From Hyunsoonleella flava (lineage in GTDB: Bacteria; Bacteroidota; Bacteroidia; Flavobacteriales; Flavobacteriaceae): DNA of 64,000 nucleotides. The stretch spans positions 310,001 through 374,000 of the forward strand of contig NZ_SIRT01000002.1 of assembly GCF_004310325.1 (NCBI RefSeq), given 5' to 3'. The position numbers were made by a program, and so were the translations under genes. Under the pieces are notes generated by a model that was not told the DNA's origin, did not search any database, and worked only from the letters and a program-made list of their open reading frames with translations. Positions 54,115-62,274 of the stretch are shown piece after piece (positions within the stretch are counted from its first letter, which is position 1; every line of letters begins with the position of its first letter).

Positions 54115-54401
54115 ATAAATTCAATTAGTATATAGAAATAAATGAATGCAATTGGGATATTTAGTAGTACAATACCTATGGTTTTTAGAATCTCTGTTTT
54201 GTCGGTACTCGACCCCAACATTGAAAACCCAAGAGCTAAAAATGTTATAGTATTTAATATGAATGCTATAATTATGAATAGTATTCCAGGATAAACAAAT
54301 GCAAATGAAGTGGTATTATACATTTGTAGCGCAAACAGAATAGTGCCAATTATAAAGCTTATAAAGGCAATGGATTTACTTGCTGTTATTAAATTTTTCA
54401 T
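54111..54401 (-). CDS. small membrane protein, unknown
   Basis: 96 residues with three hydrophobic segments from MKNLITASKSIAFISFIIGT. An open frame extends 65 codons upstream, but that part is encoded by repeat A copy 4 and is not protein-like, so I start at this ATG. It overlaps the DUF2809 gene by 4 bases. No family is recognised. Confidence 0.6.
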   Translation of the reverse strand: MKNLITASKSIAFISFIIGTILFALQMYNTTSFAFVYPGILFIIIAFILNTITFLALGFSMLGSSTDKTEILKTIGIVLLNIPIAFIYFYILIEFI

Positions 54402-54412
54402 CGGTGTCTTTT

Positions 54413-54555
54413 GCGTTAGCGATTGAACGGCCTGTTTGAGCTCCCCGACGTAGGAGGGAGCGAGTAGTGAAATGTTTACATTCACGATTTCATAAATTTG
54501 AAATAAAATGAGATGAGTAAAGCGCGACCCCCGCTTTTGGGCGGGGGAAACGCCC
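54413..54555. repeat. dispersed repeat family A, copy 4, interrupted
   Basis: Inverted copy: GCGTTAGCGATTGAAC at one end and GCGCGACCC...AACGCCC at the other. Between the middle AGTAGTGAAA and GCGCGACCC lies an extra stretch of roughly 55-65 bases not found in copies 1-3. It fills the gap between creD and the small membrane-protein gene. Confidence 0.7.
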
Positions 54556-54580
54556 TCAAAAAAAACACTAACCAATACAA

Positions 54581-55951
54581 TTAACCATTGTTCCAATCTA
54601 TTTTTCGGGATACATACATGACGATGGCGAGTATGAGGAACAGACCTATACTGCCTACTAGTAGTGCATAGTTTTCGAGTTGTATGATGACATAGATAAA
54701 CGCATATAATGCACTTAACGATGCCCCAATGAATAATGGGAACTTAAATGTTTTTAATATAGATTTTGAGTATAGTGTGATGAGAACAATCACTGATATT
54801 CCTGCTATTAAATAGGCTTTTAAGAAATTACTGTGCTCTGATATTGAGACTAAAAGTGTATAAAACATAGTAAGCGCCAGCCCAATCATTAAGTACTGAA
54901 AAGGATGAATGTTGATTTTGCTTAATGTTTGAATGAGGAAGAATACTAAAAATGTAAGACCGATTACAAGGAAACCGTATTTTGCAGAGCGTTCACTTTT
55001 TTGATATTCGTCTACCATGACCATAAACTTTGTGCCGAATGCAAATTGAGTAAGGTTGGGAATGCTTTTAAGGTGTTGTTGTGAAAAAGCACGATTGATG
55101 TGCAGTACTTTCCAGTCTGCCTTAAATCCATCTTTAGAGATTTGTTTGGTTTCATCGTTAGGCAGATAATTGCCCATAAAACTTGGGTCTGCCCAATTGG
55201 AAGTCATGTGCATGGTAGTTGTTTTGCCTATAGGAATAAGCTCAACTTTTCGGCTACCATTAAACGTAATTGAGAAGGTGAAATCTGTATTTTTAGATTT
55301 GAATAGGTCTGCATCTTTAATGAAACTAGACTCTAATACATCGAGATTATTATTTTTATTTTGGTTAAAATTGGTTTCAAAATTATAGGCTTTATCCTCT
55401 AGCTTTATTTGAACTTCACTTTTGATACCTTTTAGATTTGAAGTTTTAATAACGATTTTTGCTTTGTCCCACATAATATCTTTGGGTTTAATACCCTTAG
55501 CGGTCAAGTCAACCGGAATATAGTGTCCAGCAAAGTCCATTTGAGTGGTAAACACAGCAGATTCAAAATTGCCACGTTTTAAAGTTTTGGAGTTTACTTC
55601 TACTTTAGAGTTTAGTTGCTCTGGAAATACGTAAGCATATTTAATGTGCGTTTGGGTTTCTTTAAAGTAGGTTTTTGTTTTTTCATTATACGTTTTGGTT
55701 TCCGTATAGGTTTTATATGGAAGCTTTAATATAGGGCCGTAAACTAAAACATTGTTGCCCCATTTTTGATTGATTTCGTTTACAACATCTTGTTGTCTAT
55801 AAGCGCGCTCGTTAATTAAACTGCTGATATACGATAATGGGATTAATAGAATGATAACTAAAAATCCAACCATAAGCATGCGTGCTGTAATTGATGTTTT
55901 AAGCCAATGGCCAAATTTGTTGTTTTGTGGTGTGTGTTCTTGTGTTTCCAT
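54581..55951 (-). CDS. creD: cell envelope integrity protein CreD
   Basis: 456 residues. One N-terminal transmembrane helix (MLMVGFLVIILLIPLSYISS) is followed by a large periplasmic domain and five or six C-terminal membrane segments. VNEINQKWGNNVLVYGPILK, NIHPFQYLMIGLALTMFYTL and ISEHSNFLKAYLIAG are CreD (inner-membrane) signatures. In E. coli it belongs to the CreBC regulon, but here no creB or creC is near. Instead a small winged-helix regulator lies upstream, and a perfect palindromic operator lies just before the ATG. Confidence 0.93.
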   Translation of the reverse strand: METQEHTPQNNKFGHWLKTSITARMLMVGFLVIILLIPLSYISSLINERAYRQQDVVNEINQKWGNNVLVYGPILKLPYKTYTETKTYNEKTKTYFKETQTHIKYAYVFPEQLNSKVEVNSKTLKRGNFESAVFTTQMDFAGHYIPVDLTAKGIKPKDIMWDKAKIVIKTSNLKGIKSEVQIKLEDKAYNFETNFNQNKNNNLDVLESSFIKDADLFKSKNTDFTFSITFNGSRKVELIPIGKTTTMHMTSNWADPSFMGNYLPNDETKQISKDGFKADWKVLHINRAFSQQHLKSIPNLTQFAFGTKFMVMVDEYQKSERSAKYGFLVIGLTFLVFFLIQTLSKINIHPFQYLMIGLALTMFYTLLVSISEHSNFLKAYLIAGISVIVLITLYSKSILKTFKFPLFIGASLSALYAFIYVIIQLENYALLVGSIGLFLILAIVMYVSRKIDWNNG

Positions 55952-55970
55952 TGTTATGATTTTTAAAGTA

Positions 55971-55987
55971 CTTTGAAATTCAAAGTA
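55971..55987 (-). promoter_or_regulatory. palindromic operator before creD
   Basis: ACTTTGAAATTCAAAGT is a perfect 17-base palindrome, 20 bases before the creD ATG. A near-identical site precedes the gene at 56599-57213. On the minus strand TTACTTTG at its edge resembles a -7 element. Confidence 0.75.
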
Positions 55988-56001
55988 AAGTGATAAAAAA
56001 A

Positions 56002-56298
56002 TTATTTTTGCTTATTGATAATAGCCTCGAGGGCTTCAATATGTTTTCTAAATGCAGCTCTACCTAGTTTTGTGGTAGAGTAGCGGGTATTGGGTTTTCG
56101 TCCTATAAATTGTTTTTCTACTTTTATATATTCAGCTTTTTCAAGTGCTTTGGTATGGCTTGCCAAATTGCCGTCCGTAGCTCCTAAAAGCTCTTTCAAC
56201 ATATTAAAATCAGCGTATTCGTTAACCATTAGAATAGACATGATGCCTAGCCTAATTCGGTGATCAAATAGTTTATTTATGTTGTTTATGATGCTCAT
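56002..56298 (-). CDS. winged-helix transcriptional regulator
   Basis: 98 residues comprising only a winged-helix domain: NINKLFDHRIRLGIMSILMV, recognition part LLGATDGNLASHTKALEKAE, wing RKPNTRYSTTKLGRAAFRKH. This is the small HTH_34/ArsR-like type often found beside creD in Bacteroidota. It is the best candidate to bind the twin palindromes before creD and before the 56599 gene (inferred). It has no sensor domain, so its signal is unknown. Confidence 0.88.
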   Translation of the reverse strand: MSIINNINKLFDHRIRLGIMSILMVNEYADFNMLKELLGATDGNLASHTKALEKAEYIKVEKQFIGRKPNTRYSTTKLGRAAFRKHIEALEAIINKQK

Positions 56299-56323
56299 AT
56301 CGTTTTCTGCAAAGACAGGAATC

Positions 56324-56581
56324 TTAATTTTTGATTATATATTTTTTTATTAGGCGGTATGCGATGTATATGATTAATGCAATATTCAAAATTATCCAAA
56401 GATAATAAGAGAAATACGCTACTTTTTCAATTAATGACATACTTTCTAAACTGAAATATTCTCCTTTTGATTCGTCATAAAAATCTTCATAATTTAAAAG
56501 GATTAATCCAATAATAATCCATAAACCTAAATCAATTACTATGAATATTATAACTAAGAGAATATTTTTGAGGACTTTCAT
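56324..56581 (-). CDS. small membrane protein, unknown
   Basis: 85 residues with two hydrophobic segments (NILLVIIFIVIDLGLWIIIG and YLWIILNIALIIYIAYRLI). An acidic loop, YEDFYDESKGEYFS, lies between them. No family is recognised. It lies between the 204-residue membrane-protein gene and the regulator in the same short run, 17 and 25 bases from them. Confidence 0.6.
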   Translation of the reverse strand: MKVLKNILLVIIFIVIDLGLWIIIGLILLNYEDFYDESKGEYFSLESMSLIEKVAYFSYYLWIILNIALIIYIAYRLIKKYIIKN

Positions 56582-56598
56582 AATGCAAATCGAAATTG

Positions 56599-57213
56599 CT
56601 ATTGCTTTTTAACATCATATTTAAAGTGCATCCACGAACCATAAATAATATGCATTAACCCAAAACCAATCACCCAAAGCCAAAAGCCATAACCAGGTTT
56701 CCAAGCTCCAATCAATCCTAAAATTATTTGAACGTAGCCTAAAAATTGAATATCTCCAATACTATATTTTGATGCATTAACTAATGCTAAGCCATAAAAA
56801 ATTAACATTAACCCTCCTGATTGCCCGTATTTACCTTGACTTAAAATGATTAAGATATAAAGACCTCCGACAACTAGAGGAATCAAAAAGTTTAATACCA
56901 AACGACGGGAAGTGCTATCCCAAATTTTTGCATCATCTTTTTTGGCTTTTCTTGTGGTTAATAAAATACCAGTACCAATGCTTAATATTGCCACAATTAC
57001 TAAAGTGAGAAGACAGGTTTCATAAACCCAGCCATCTAAAATTAAAATGCCGTTGCTATAAGTCATTACTAACCAATACGCTATTGCTGCACCTATTAAT
57101 GCATAAACCCCTGCTAAAATTCCAGACAATCCACTTAGTGAAATAAAGCGGGAGGATTTATTCATCATATTTTTAATTTCGCTAATGTCTTTTAGATAAT
57201 CTTTTGATTCCAT
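56599..57213 (-). CDS. membrane protein in creD operon, unknown
   Basis: 204 residues with six hydrophobic segments and a cytoplasmic N-terminus, ESKDYLKDISEIKNMMNKSS. FISLSGLSGILAGVYALIGA and GFGLMHIIYGSWMHFKYD are features I have seen next to small winged-helix regulators. No function is known. It is the first gene of the run 56599-56324-56002-creD, and the second copy of the palindromic operator lies 9 bases before its ATG. Confidence 0.65.
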   Translation of the reverse strand: MESKDYLKDISEIKNMMNKSSRFISLSGLSGILAGVYALIGAAIAYWLVMTYSNGILILDGWVYETCLLTLVIVAILSIGTGILLTTRKAKKDDAKIWDSTSRRLVLNFLIPLVVGGLYILIILSQGKYGQSGGLMLIFYGLALVNASKYSIGDIQFLGYVQIILGLIGAWKPGYGFWLWVIGFGLMHIIYGSWMHFKYDVKKQ

Positions 57214-57221
57214 TTTAAAGT

Positions 57222-57238
57222 ACTTTGAAATACAAAGT
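57222..57238 (-). promoter_or_regulatory. palindromic operator before the creD-operon membrane protein
   Basis: ACTTTGAAATACAAAGT differs at one base from the perfect site at 55971-55987 and lies 9 bases before the ATG at 57213. Confidence 0.7.
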
Positions 57239-57315
57239 AAATAAAATAATTTTAATTTACCTGAATAAATTTTTGTTAATTTTATTGATGGTTAAAATTT
57301 TTGCTTAAAGTTTAG

Positions 57316-57726
57316 ATGAGATCCAAACTCTGGAATATAACTTTGATTTTAGTATTATTTTATAGTTGTAAGAACGACCGAAATCTTGATGGGAATTATT
57401 CTATATGTAATTATGGAGAATATGCAGAAGTATATTTCAAGGGAGATTTTATGAGGGTTGCATCTGAAAGTGAGTGGGTGAAGTTATCTGAATGGAAACA
57501 AGTTAAAATTAATAATGATACTCTTTATTTTGAATCGTTCGGCGAATGGAGAGATAATTGGAAAGCAGAGATAAAATATATTGGAAAAAATAAAATTGAA
57601 CTATATAACTTAGCAACTGATATAAGTGTTAGCTTGGAGCCAATTAATGTCGATTTAAATTTTGAAAATTCTAAAGAATTTTGGAAAGGTTTTAAGACTC
57701 GAAAAAATTTAAAGGGTTGTAAATGA
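57316..57726 (+). CDS. small lipoprotein, unknown
   Basis: 136 residues. Lipoprotein signal RSKLWNITLILVLFYSCKND. The mature part is a short beta-rich domain (YSICNYGEYAEVYFKGDFM, KIELYNLATDISVSL). No family is recognised. It diverges from the creD-operon genes. Confidence 0.6.
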   Translation: MRSKLWNITLILVLFYSCKNDRNLDGNYSICNYGEYAEVYFKGDFMRVASESEWVKLSEWKQVKINNDTLYFESFGEWRDNWKAEIKYIGKNKIELYNLATDISVSLEPINVDLNFENSKEFWKGFKTRKNLKGCK

Positions 57727-57765
57727 AGATATCTAATATTAAAAAAATTACTTAGAGAATTGCTC

Positions 57766-58134
57766 ATGAATCCAGCCGAAGAATATATCCTCAACCAACC
57801 AGATCCGTATCGTTCTATTCTATTACATATTCAAATGATAATTGAACGGACTATTCCAGAAGCAGAATTAAAATACAAATGGAGAATCCCTTGTTATTAC
57901 CATGGCGAAACACCTATCTGTTATTTAAATGCAAGCCATAAAAAACAGTTTGTAGATATTGGGTTTTGGCATTCGGCATCCTTGTCTAAATTTGATGAAT
58001 ACCTCGTTAGTGAAAATCGCAAAGTTGTAAAATCACTACGCTACTCGTCTTTAGAAGAAATTGATGACACTATTTTTATAGCCATACTCGAAGAAGCAAA
58101 AAAACAAAAGGGAAAATTATTTTATAATAAGTAA
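57766..58134 (+). CDS. DUF1801 (YdhG-like) protein
   Basis: 122 residues. NPAEEYILNQPDPYRSILLH, ELKYKWRIPCYYHGETPICY and the YLNASHKKQFVDIGFWHSAS block are typical of the DUF1801/YdhG/YdeI group, an SCP2-like fold with no assigned reaction. Start taken at ATG; a TTG two codons earlier is also in frame. It follows the lipoprotein gene by 39 bases. Confidence 0.8.
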   Translation: MNPAEEYILNQPDPYRSILLHIQMIIERTIPEAELKYKWRIPCYYHGETPICYLNASHKKQFVDIGFWHSASLSKFDEYLVSENRKVVKSLRYSSLEEIDDTIFIAILEEAKKQKGKLFYNK

Positions 58135-58159
58135 AATGTGTCACTATAACTTTGAATGT

Positions 58160-58396
58160 TTAGTTATGTGAACCATCACAATAAGGAGGGTTTTTAGTTT
58201 GCTTGCATGTGCATAGATAAGCAGTTTTATCTTCATCTACCGTAAATACCATTGATGGCGTAGCTTTTGCTGCTCTGTGTGATCCATTGCAGAACGGTTG
58301 TTCATCACTGTGCCCGCAGGTGCACCATGCATAATTTTTGTTTGCTTCTAATTCGCATTGTATCGGTGCGTCCCCGCCTCGTTTGTTGTTTTCCAT
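58160..58396 (-). CDS. double CDGSH iron-sulfur protein
   Basis: 78 residues with two CDGSH-type cluster sites: CTCGHSDEQPFCNGSH and CTCKQTKNPPYCDGSH. Each three-Cys-one-His site should hold a [2Fe-2S] cluster, so the protein resembles the bacterial MiNT-like group with two sites per chain. It probably acts in electron or cluster transfer. It is 35 bases downstream of kdsA on the same strand. Confidence 0.92.
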   Translation of the reverse strand: MENNKRGGDAPIQCELEANKNYAWCTCGHSDEQPFCNGSHRAAKATPSMVFTVDEDKTAYLCTCKQTKNPPYCDGSHN

Positions 58397-58430
58397 AGTT
58401 TTCTAGTAATTAACGGTTACTAAAATACTA

Positions 58431-59252
58431 TTATTTCAAGCTATTTACAGTTTTTTTAATAGAAACTAAGTTAGTTAATAACAGTTCTAAATTATCCAGA
58501 TGCAACATATTGGCCCCGTCACTCTTGGCGTTAGCGGGATCAAAATGAGTCTCGATAAATAAACCGTCCACATTATTTACTATACCTGCGCGAGCAATCG
58601 TTTCAATCATGTCTGGACGCCCACCAGTAACTCCCGCAGATTGGTTGGGCTGTTGCAACGAATGGGTAACGTCCAAAACAACTGGTGCATATTGGCGCAT
58701 CGTTGGAATGCCCCGAAAGTCTACAATCATATCCTGATAGCCAAACATAGTACCTCTATCGGTTATCCAAGCTTTATTGCTTCCTGAGTCCTTTACTTTT
58801 TGTACTGCATGTTTCATCGCTTCGGGACTCATAAACTGTCCTTTTTTTAAGTTTACGACTTTACCAGTTTTGGCTGCCGCAACGACCAAATCCGTTTGGC
58901 GTACCAAAAATGCAGGAATTTGAAGCACATCTAAATATTCAGCAGCTTTTTCAGCATCAGTTATTTCATGAATATCGGTAACCGTGGGTACATTAAAAGT
59001 ATCTGAAACTTTCTTTAAAATTTTTAATGCCTTTTCATCGCCAATGCCTGTGAAACTATCAATACGGCTGCGGTTTGCTTTTTTAAAGCTACCTTTAAAT
59101 ATGTATGGAATTTCTAATTTATCGGTAATAGAAACTACTTTTTCCGCAATACGTAGTGCCATATCTTCACCCTCAATGGCGCATGGGCCACATAGCAAAA
59201 AGAAATTATTGGAATTGGTGTGTTTTAACTTAGGAATATCGCTTAGTTGCAT
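58431..59252 (-). CDS. kdsA: 3-deoxy-8-phosphooctulonate synthase
   Basis: Condenses arabinose 5-phosphate and phosphoenolpyruvate to KDO 8-phosphate for lipopolysaccharide. NNFFLLCGPCAIEGEDMALR, FKGSFKKANRSRIDSFTGIG, VNLKKGQFMSPEAMKHAVQK and VTHSLQQPNQSAGVTGGRPD are KdsA signatures. The 273-residue length is normal. It confirms a Gram-negative envelope. The CDGSH gene follows it. Confidence 0.96.
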   Translation of the reverse strand: MQLSDIPKLKHTNSNNFFLLCGPCAIEGEDMALRIAEKVVSITDKLEIPYIFKGSFKKANRSRIDSFTGIGDEKALKILKKVSDTFNVPTVTDIHEITDAEKAAEYLDVLQIPAFLVRQTDLVVAAAKTGKVVNLKKGQFMSPEAMKHAVQKVKDSGSNKAWITDRGTMFGYQDMIVDFRGIPTMRQYAPVVLDVTHSLQQPNQSAGVTGGRPDMIETIARAGIVNNVDGLFIETHFDPANAKSDGANMLHLDNLELLLTNLVSIKKTVNSLK

Positions 59253-59340
59253 GTATTTTACATTTAAAGCGTAAAGTTAAGGAAATGATGTGATTTGATG
59301 AGGCTTAATTTTGGAATTACACTGTTGTTGGCAGGCAGGT

Positions 59341-59428
59341 GTTTTAGTTATTGTAGCGGCAGCTTTTGGCGAGGCGCGCATCAAGCCAAAACTATTAGCG
59401 GAAAGCACGACCCGCAGGGTAACACCCT
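59341..59428. repeat. dispersed repeat family A, copy 5, different centre
   Basis: Shares only the outer parts with copies 1-4: GTTTTAGTTATTGTAGCGGC at one end, GAAAGCACGACCC and GGTAACACCC at the other. The centre is a different hairpin, with CTTTTGGC and GCCAAAA arms. Confidence 0.6.
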
Positions 59429-59434
59429 AAAAAC

Positions 59435-59794
59435 TTATAGGCTTTTGTTTAAAGAGTTTCTAATAATCCACAATGCCATGATTAAGCTTGCAAATATAAA
59501 GATGCCACCATATACTGTGAGTTCCTTTATAGGCTGTGAGAGTGATACTAGTTGTAACATGTCTGATAGGAATGCTAAAATGAGATAGGACGAAAGGCAA
59601 ACAAATGTAATGCCTAATGTGAAGTTTAGCTTTTTGTTAGGTTTTATAATTTGCCATAAAAATGGGGTGCCAAAAAGTAAAATGGGATACGCGCTAATGC
59701 CTTCTGTTTGGTTAACGGTTTTAAAGAGATAGGCTGTTACTACAATAAAATATAGGTAAGGTGTGTGTTTTGAGCAATCTTTGATAAAATTCAT
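59435..59794 (-). CDS. small membrane protein, unknown
   Basis: 119 residues with four hydrophobic segments (YLYFIVVTAYLFKTV, AYPILLFGTPFLWQII, ITFVCLSSYLILAFL, GGIFIFASLIMALWII). No family is recognised. It stands alone, with repeat A copy 5 at its 3' end. Confidence 0.6.
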   Translation of the reverse strand: MNFIKDCSKHTPYLYFIVVTAYLFKTVNQTEGISAYPILLFGTPFLWQIIKPNKKLNFTLGITFVCLSSYLILAFLSDMLQLVSLSQPIKELTVYGGIFIFASLIMALWIIRNSLNKSL

Positions 59795-59886
59795 TTTCGA
59801 TAATCTTTAAAATACTTTATTATTTAAACGAATTGAAGGGCTAAATAGTTTTTTGATATCGTTCATATAACATATAATTAACTAAT

Positions 59887-59921
59887 TTTGGTATTAAATG
59901 TTAAAATATGCAGTACCTTTG
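59887..59921 (+). promoter_or_regulatory. typA promoter (-33 and -7)
   Basis: TTTG at 59887-59890, a 23-base spacer, then TACCTTTG at 59914-59921. Both match the Bacteroidota promoter consensus and precede the typA ATG by 23 bases. Confidence 0.7.
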
Positions 59922-59944
59922 CACGCTTAAATAAGGGATTCAGA

Positions 59945-61744
59945 ATGAAGAACATAAAGAACATTGCGATAATTGCTCACGTAGACCACGGAAAGACAAC
60001 ATTGGTAGATAAAATTATGTACCATTGTCAACTTTTTCGTGAAAACGAAAATACAGGTGATTTAATTCTTGATAATAACGATTTGGAACGTGAAAGGGGC
60101 ATTACCATTACTTCTAAAAATGTTTCTGTAATTTATAAAGACACAAAAATTAATATTATTGATACTCCTGGTCACGCTGATTTTGGTGGTGAAGTAGAGC
60201 GTGTGTTGAACATGGCAGATGGTGTGTTGTTGCTTGTTGATGCTTTTGAGGGACCAATGCCTCAAACTCGTTTTGTGCTTCAAAAAGCTATTGATTTAGG
60301 TCTGAAACCTTGTGTGGTTATCAATAAAGTAGACAAGGAAAACTGTACACCTGATGAGGTGCATGAAAAAGTGTTCGATTTAATGTTTGAATTAGGTGCG
60401 GAAGAATGGCAATTAGATTTTCCAACAGTTTACGGTTCTGCCAAAAACAATTGGATGAGTGAGGACTGGCAAAATGAAACTGAAAATATCGAACCGCTTT
60501 TGGATATGGTAATAGAGCATATTCCTTCACCTAAAATTGAAGAGGGGACTACACAAATGCTAATTACCTCGTTAGATTTCTCATCATTTACAGGCAGAAT
60601 AGCCATCGGGAGATTAACCCGTGGCGAATTAAAGGTGAATCAGAATATTTCATTGGTTAAGCGTGATGGTGCAATCGTAAAATCCAGAATAAAAGAATTA
60701 CACACGTTTGAAGGCTTAGGTCGTAAAAAAGTTGATGCGGTAAAAGCTGGGGATATTTGTGCCATAGTGGGGCTTGAAGGTTTTGAAATAGGTGATACGG
60801 TTGCCGATTTTGAAAATCCAGAAGGTTTGAAGACCATAGCAATTGATGAGCCTACCATGAGTATGCTTTTTACTATCAACGACTCACCTTTTTTCGGAAA
60901 AGATGGTAAATATGTCACTTCTCGTCATATTAAAGAGCGTTTAACCAAAGAGTTAGAAAAAAACCTAGCACTAAGAGTTGAAGAAACAGATAGTGCTGAT
61001 AAATTTATGGTTTTTGGCCGCGGTGTTTTGCATTTATCAGTATTGATAGAAACTATGCGTCGTGAGGGTTATGAGCTTCAAATAGGACAACCGCAGGTTA
61101 TAATTAGAGAAATTGATGGTGTTAAATGTGAGCCTGTTGAGGAAATGACCATTGATTTGCCAGAGCATGTCTCAGGAAAAGCCATTGAAATGGTAACGAT
61201 GCGAAAAGGCGAAATGTTGAGTATGGAAGCCAAAGGCGATCGTATGGTTTGTGAATTTATTATTCCATCTAGAGGAATTATCGGTTTAAGAAATCAATTG
61301 TTAACTGCCACAGCTGGAGAAGCCATTATGGCGCACCGTTTTAAGGAATATCAGCCAATAAAAGGGGGAATCCCAGAGCGTCAAAATGGAAGTTTGGTAT
61401 CTATGGAGAACGGAACGGCTATTCCATATTCAATTGACAAATTGCAAGAACGAGGTAAGTTTTTTATCGACCCAGGTGAAGATATCTATGAAGGACAGGT
61501 GATTGGTGAAAATTCGCGTGGTGATGATATGACGGTGAATGTAACGAAAACCAAAAAATTGAGTAATGTACGTTCTGCCGGAGCAGATGATAAAGCTAAA
61601 ATTGTGCCTGCTATCAAGTTTTCTCTGGAAGAAGCATTGGAATATATTCAAAAAGATGAATATGTTGAGGTAACACCAAATCATTTAAGACTCCGAAAAA
61701 TATACCTCACTGAGGTCGAGCGCAAGCGTAATAAAAGTATTTAA
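59945..61744 (+). CDS. typA: ribosome-associated GTPase TypA/BipA
   Basis: Translational GTPase needed under stress and for 50S maturation in cold. 599 residues. G1 AHVDHGKTT, G2/switch ERERGITITSK, G3 DTPGHADFGGEVER, G4 NKVDKE. EF-G-like domains follow, then the BipA C-terminal part (MEAKGDRMVCEFIIPSRGII). I start at MKNIKNIAIIAHVDHGKTT. The frame is open 19 codons further from a TTG that lies in the promoter, so the longer form is rejected. Confidence 0.96.
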   Translation: MKNIKNIAIIAHVDHGKTTLVDKIMYHCQLFRENENTGDLILDNNDLERERGITITSKNVSVIYKDTKINIIDTPGHADFGGEVERVLNMADGVLLLVDAFEGPMPQTRFVLQKAIDLGLKPCVVINKVDKENCTPDEVHEKVFDLMFELGAEEWQLDFPTVYGSAKNNWMSEDWQNETENIEPLLDMVIEHIPSPKIEEGTTQMLITSLDFSSFTGRIAIGRLTRGELKVNQNISLVKRDGAIVKSRIKELHTFEGLGRKKVDAVKAGDICAIVGLEGFEIGDTVADFENPEGLKTIAIDEPTMSMLFTINDSPFFGKDGKYVTSRHIKERLTKELEKNLALRVEETDSADKFMVFGRGVLHLSVLIETMRREGYELQIGQPQVIIREIDGVKCEPVEEMTIDLPEHVSGKAIEMVTMRKGEMLSMEAKGDRMVCEFIIPSRGIIGLRNQLLTATAGEAIMAHRFKEYQPIKGGIPERQNGSLVSMENGTAIPYSIDKLQERGKFFIDPGEDIYEGQVIGENSRGDDMTVNVTKTKKLSNVRSAGADDKAKIVPAIKFSLEEALEYIQKDEYVEVTPNHLRLRKIYLTEVERKRNKSI

Positions 61745-61794
61745 CTAGGTAAACCTAGTTTGGGGTATTATTACCTAAATATAATAAGCATGCT

Positions 61795-62034
61795 ATGGAG
61801 CTATTCGGAATAACATTAACGGAATGTGTTGGTTATCTCGCATCGTTAATGGTATTATTATCCTTTGCGATGAAATCTGTCAGAGTACTGCGAATGGTGA
61901 ATATGGTTGGGTGTATTCTATTTATTATCTATGGGTTTTTACTGCCAACATTAAGGATAGGTTTGCCCATAATAATTGCAAATACGGCCATTTTTTTAGT
62001 GAATCTCTATTATTTATTATATAAGAGGCAATAG
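61795..62034 (+). CDS. small four-helix membrane protein (YgjV/SemiSWEET-like)
   Basis: 79 residues with three hydrophobic segments: ECVGYLASLMVLLSFAMKSV, MVNMVGCILFIIYGF and IIIANTAIFLVNLYYL. The pattern resembles half-SWEET or YgjV-type small transport-like proteins. Some close types carry wrong database names, so I give none. It is 50 bases after typA. Confidence 0.6.
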   Translation: MELFGITLTECVGYLASLMVLLSFAMKSVRVLRMVNMVGCILFIIYGFLLPTLRIGLPIIIANTAIFLVNLYYLLYKRQ

Positions 62035-62061
62035 AGTTCTTATATTTACCGAAAATATCTA

Positions 62062-62274
62062 ATGATGCATTTTCTATATTTCGATCCTACAATCGGGGCA
62101 ATGATAGTTCAAGCCATTGTTGCTGCTATAGCAGGGGTAGTATTGTTTTCAAAAAACTTGATGTATAAAATCAAATCTTTTTTGGGCTTAATTAAAGATG
62201 AAGAAAAAGATATGTTTGATGATATAGATATTGAGAATTCCGATTTAGAAAATAAAAATTCTAGTGACTCCTAA
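62062..62274 (+). CDS. small membrane protein, unknown
   Basis: 70 residues: one hydrophobic stretch, AMIVQAIVAAIAGVVLFS, then a basic part and a very acidic tail (KDEEKDMFDDIDIENSDLEN). No family is recognised. Its end overlaps the next gene's GTG start by 11 bases, so it probably works with the methyltransferase-like protein. Confidence 0.6.
   Translation: MMHFLYFDPTIGAMIVQAIVAAIAGVVLFSKNLMYKIKSFLGLIKDEEKDMFDDIDIENSDLENKNSSDS

Noticed and set aside
54402-54596. N-terminal 65 codons of the frame into the 54111 gene
   Set aside because: Encoded by repeat A copy 4; the residues are not signal- or domain-like, and a good ATG follows at 54401.
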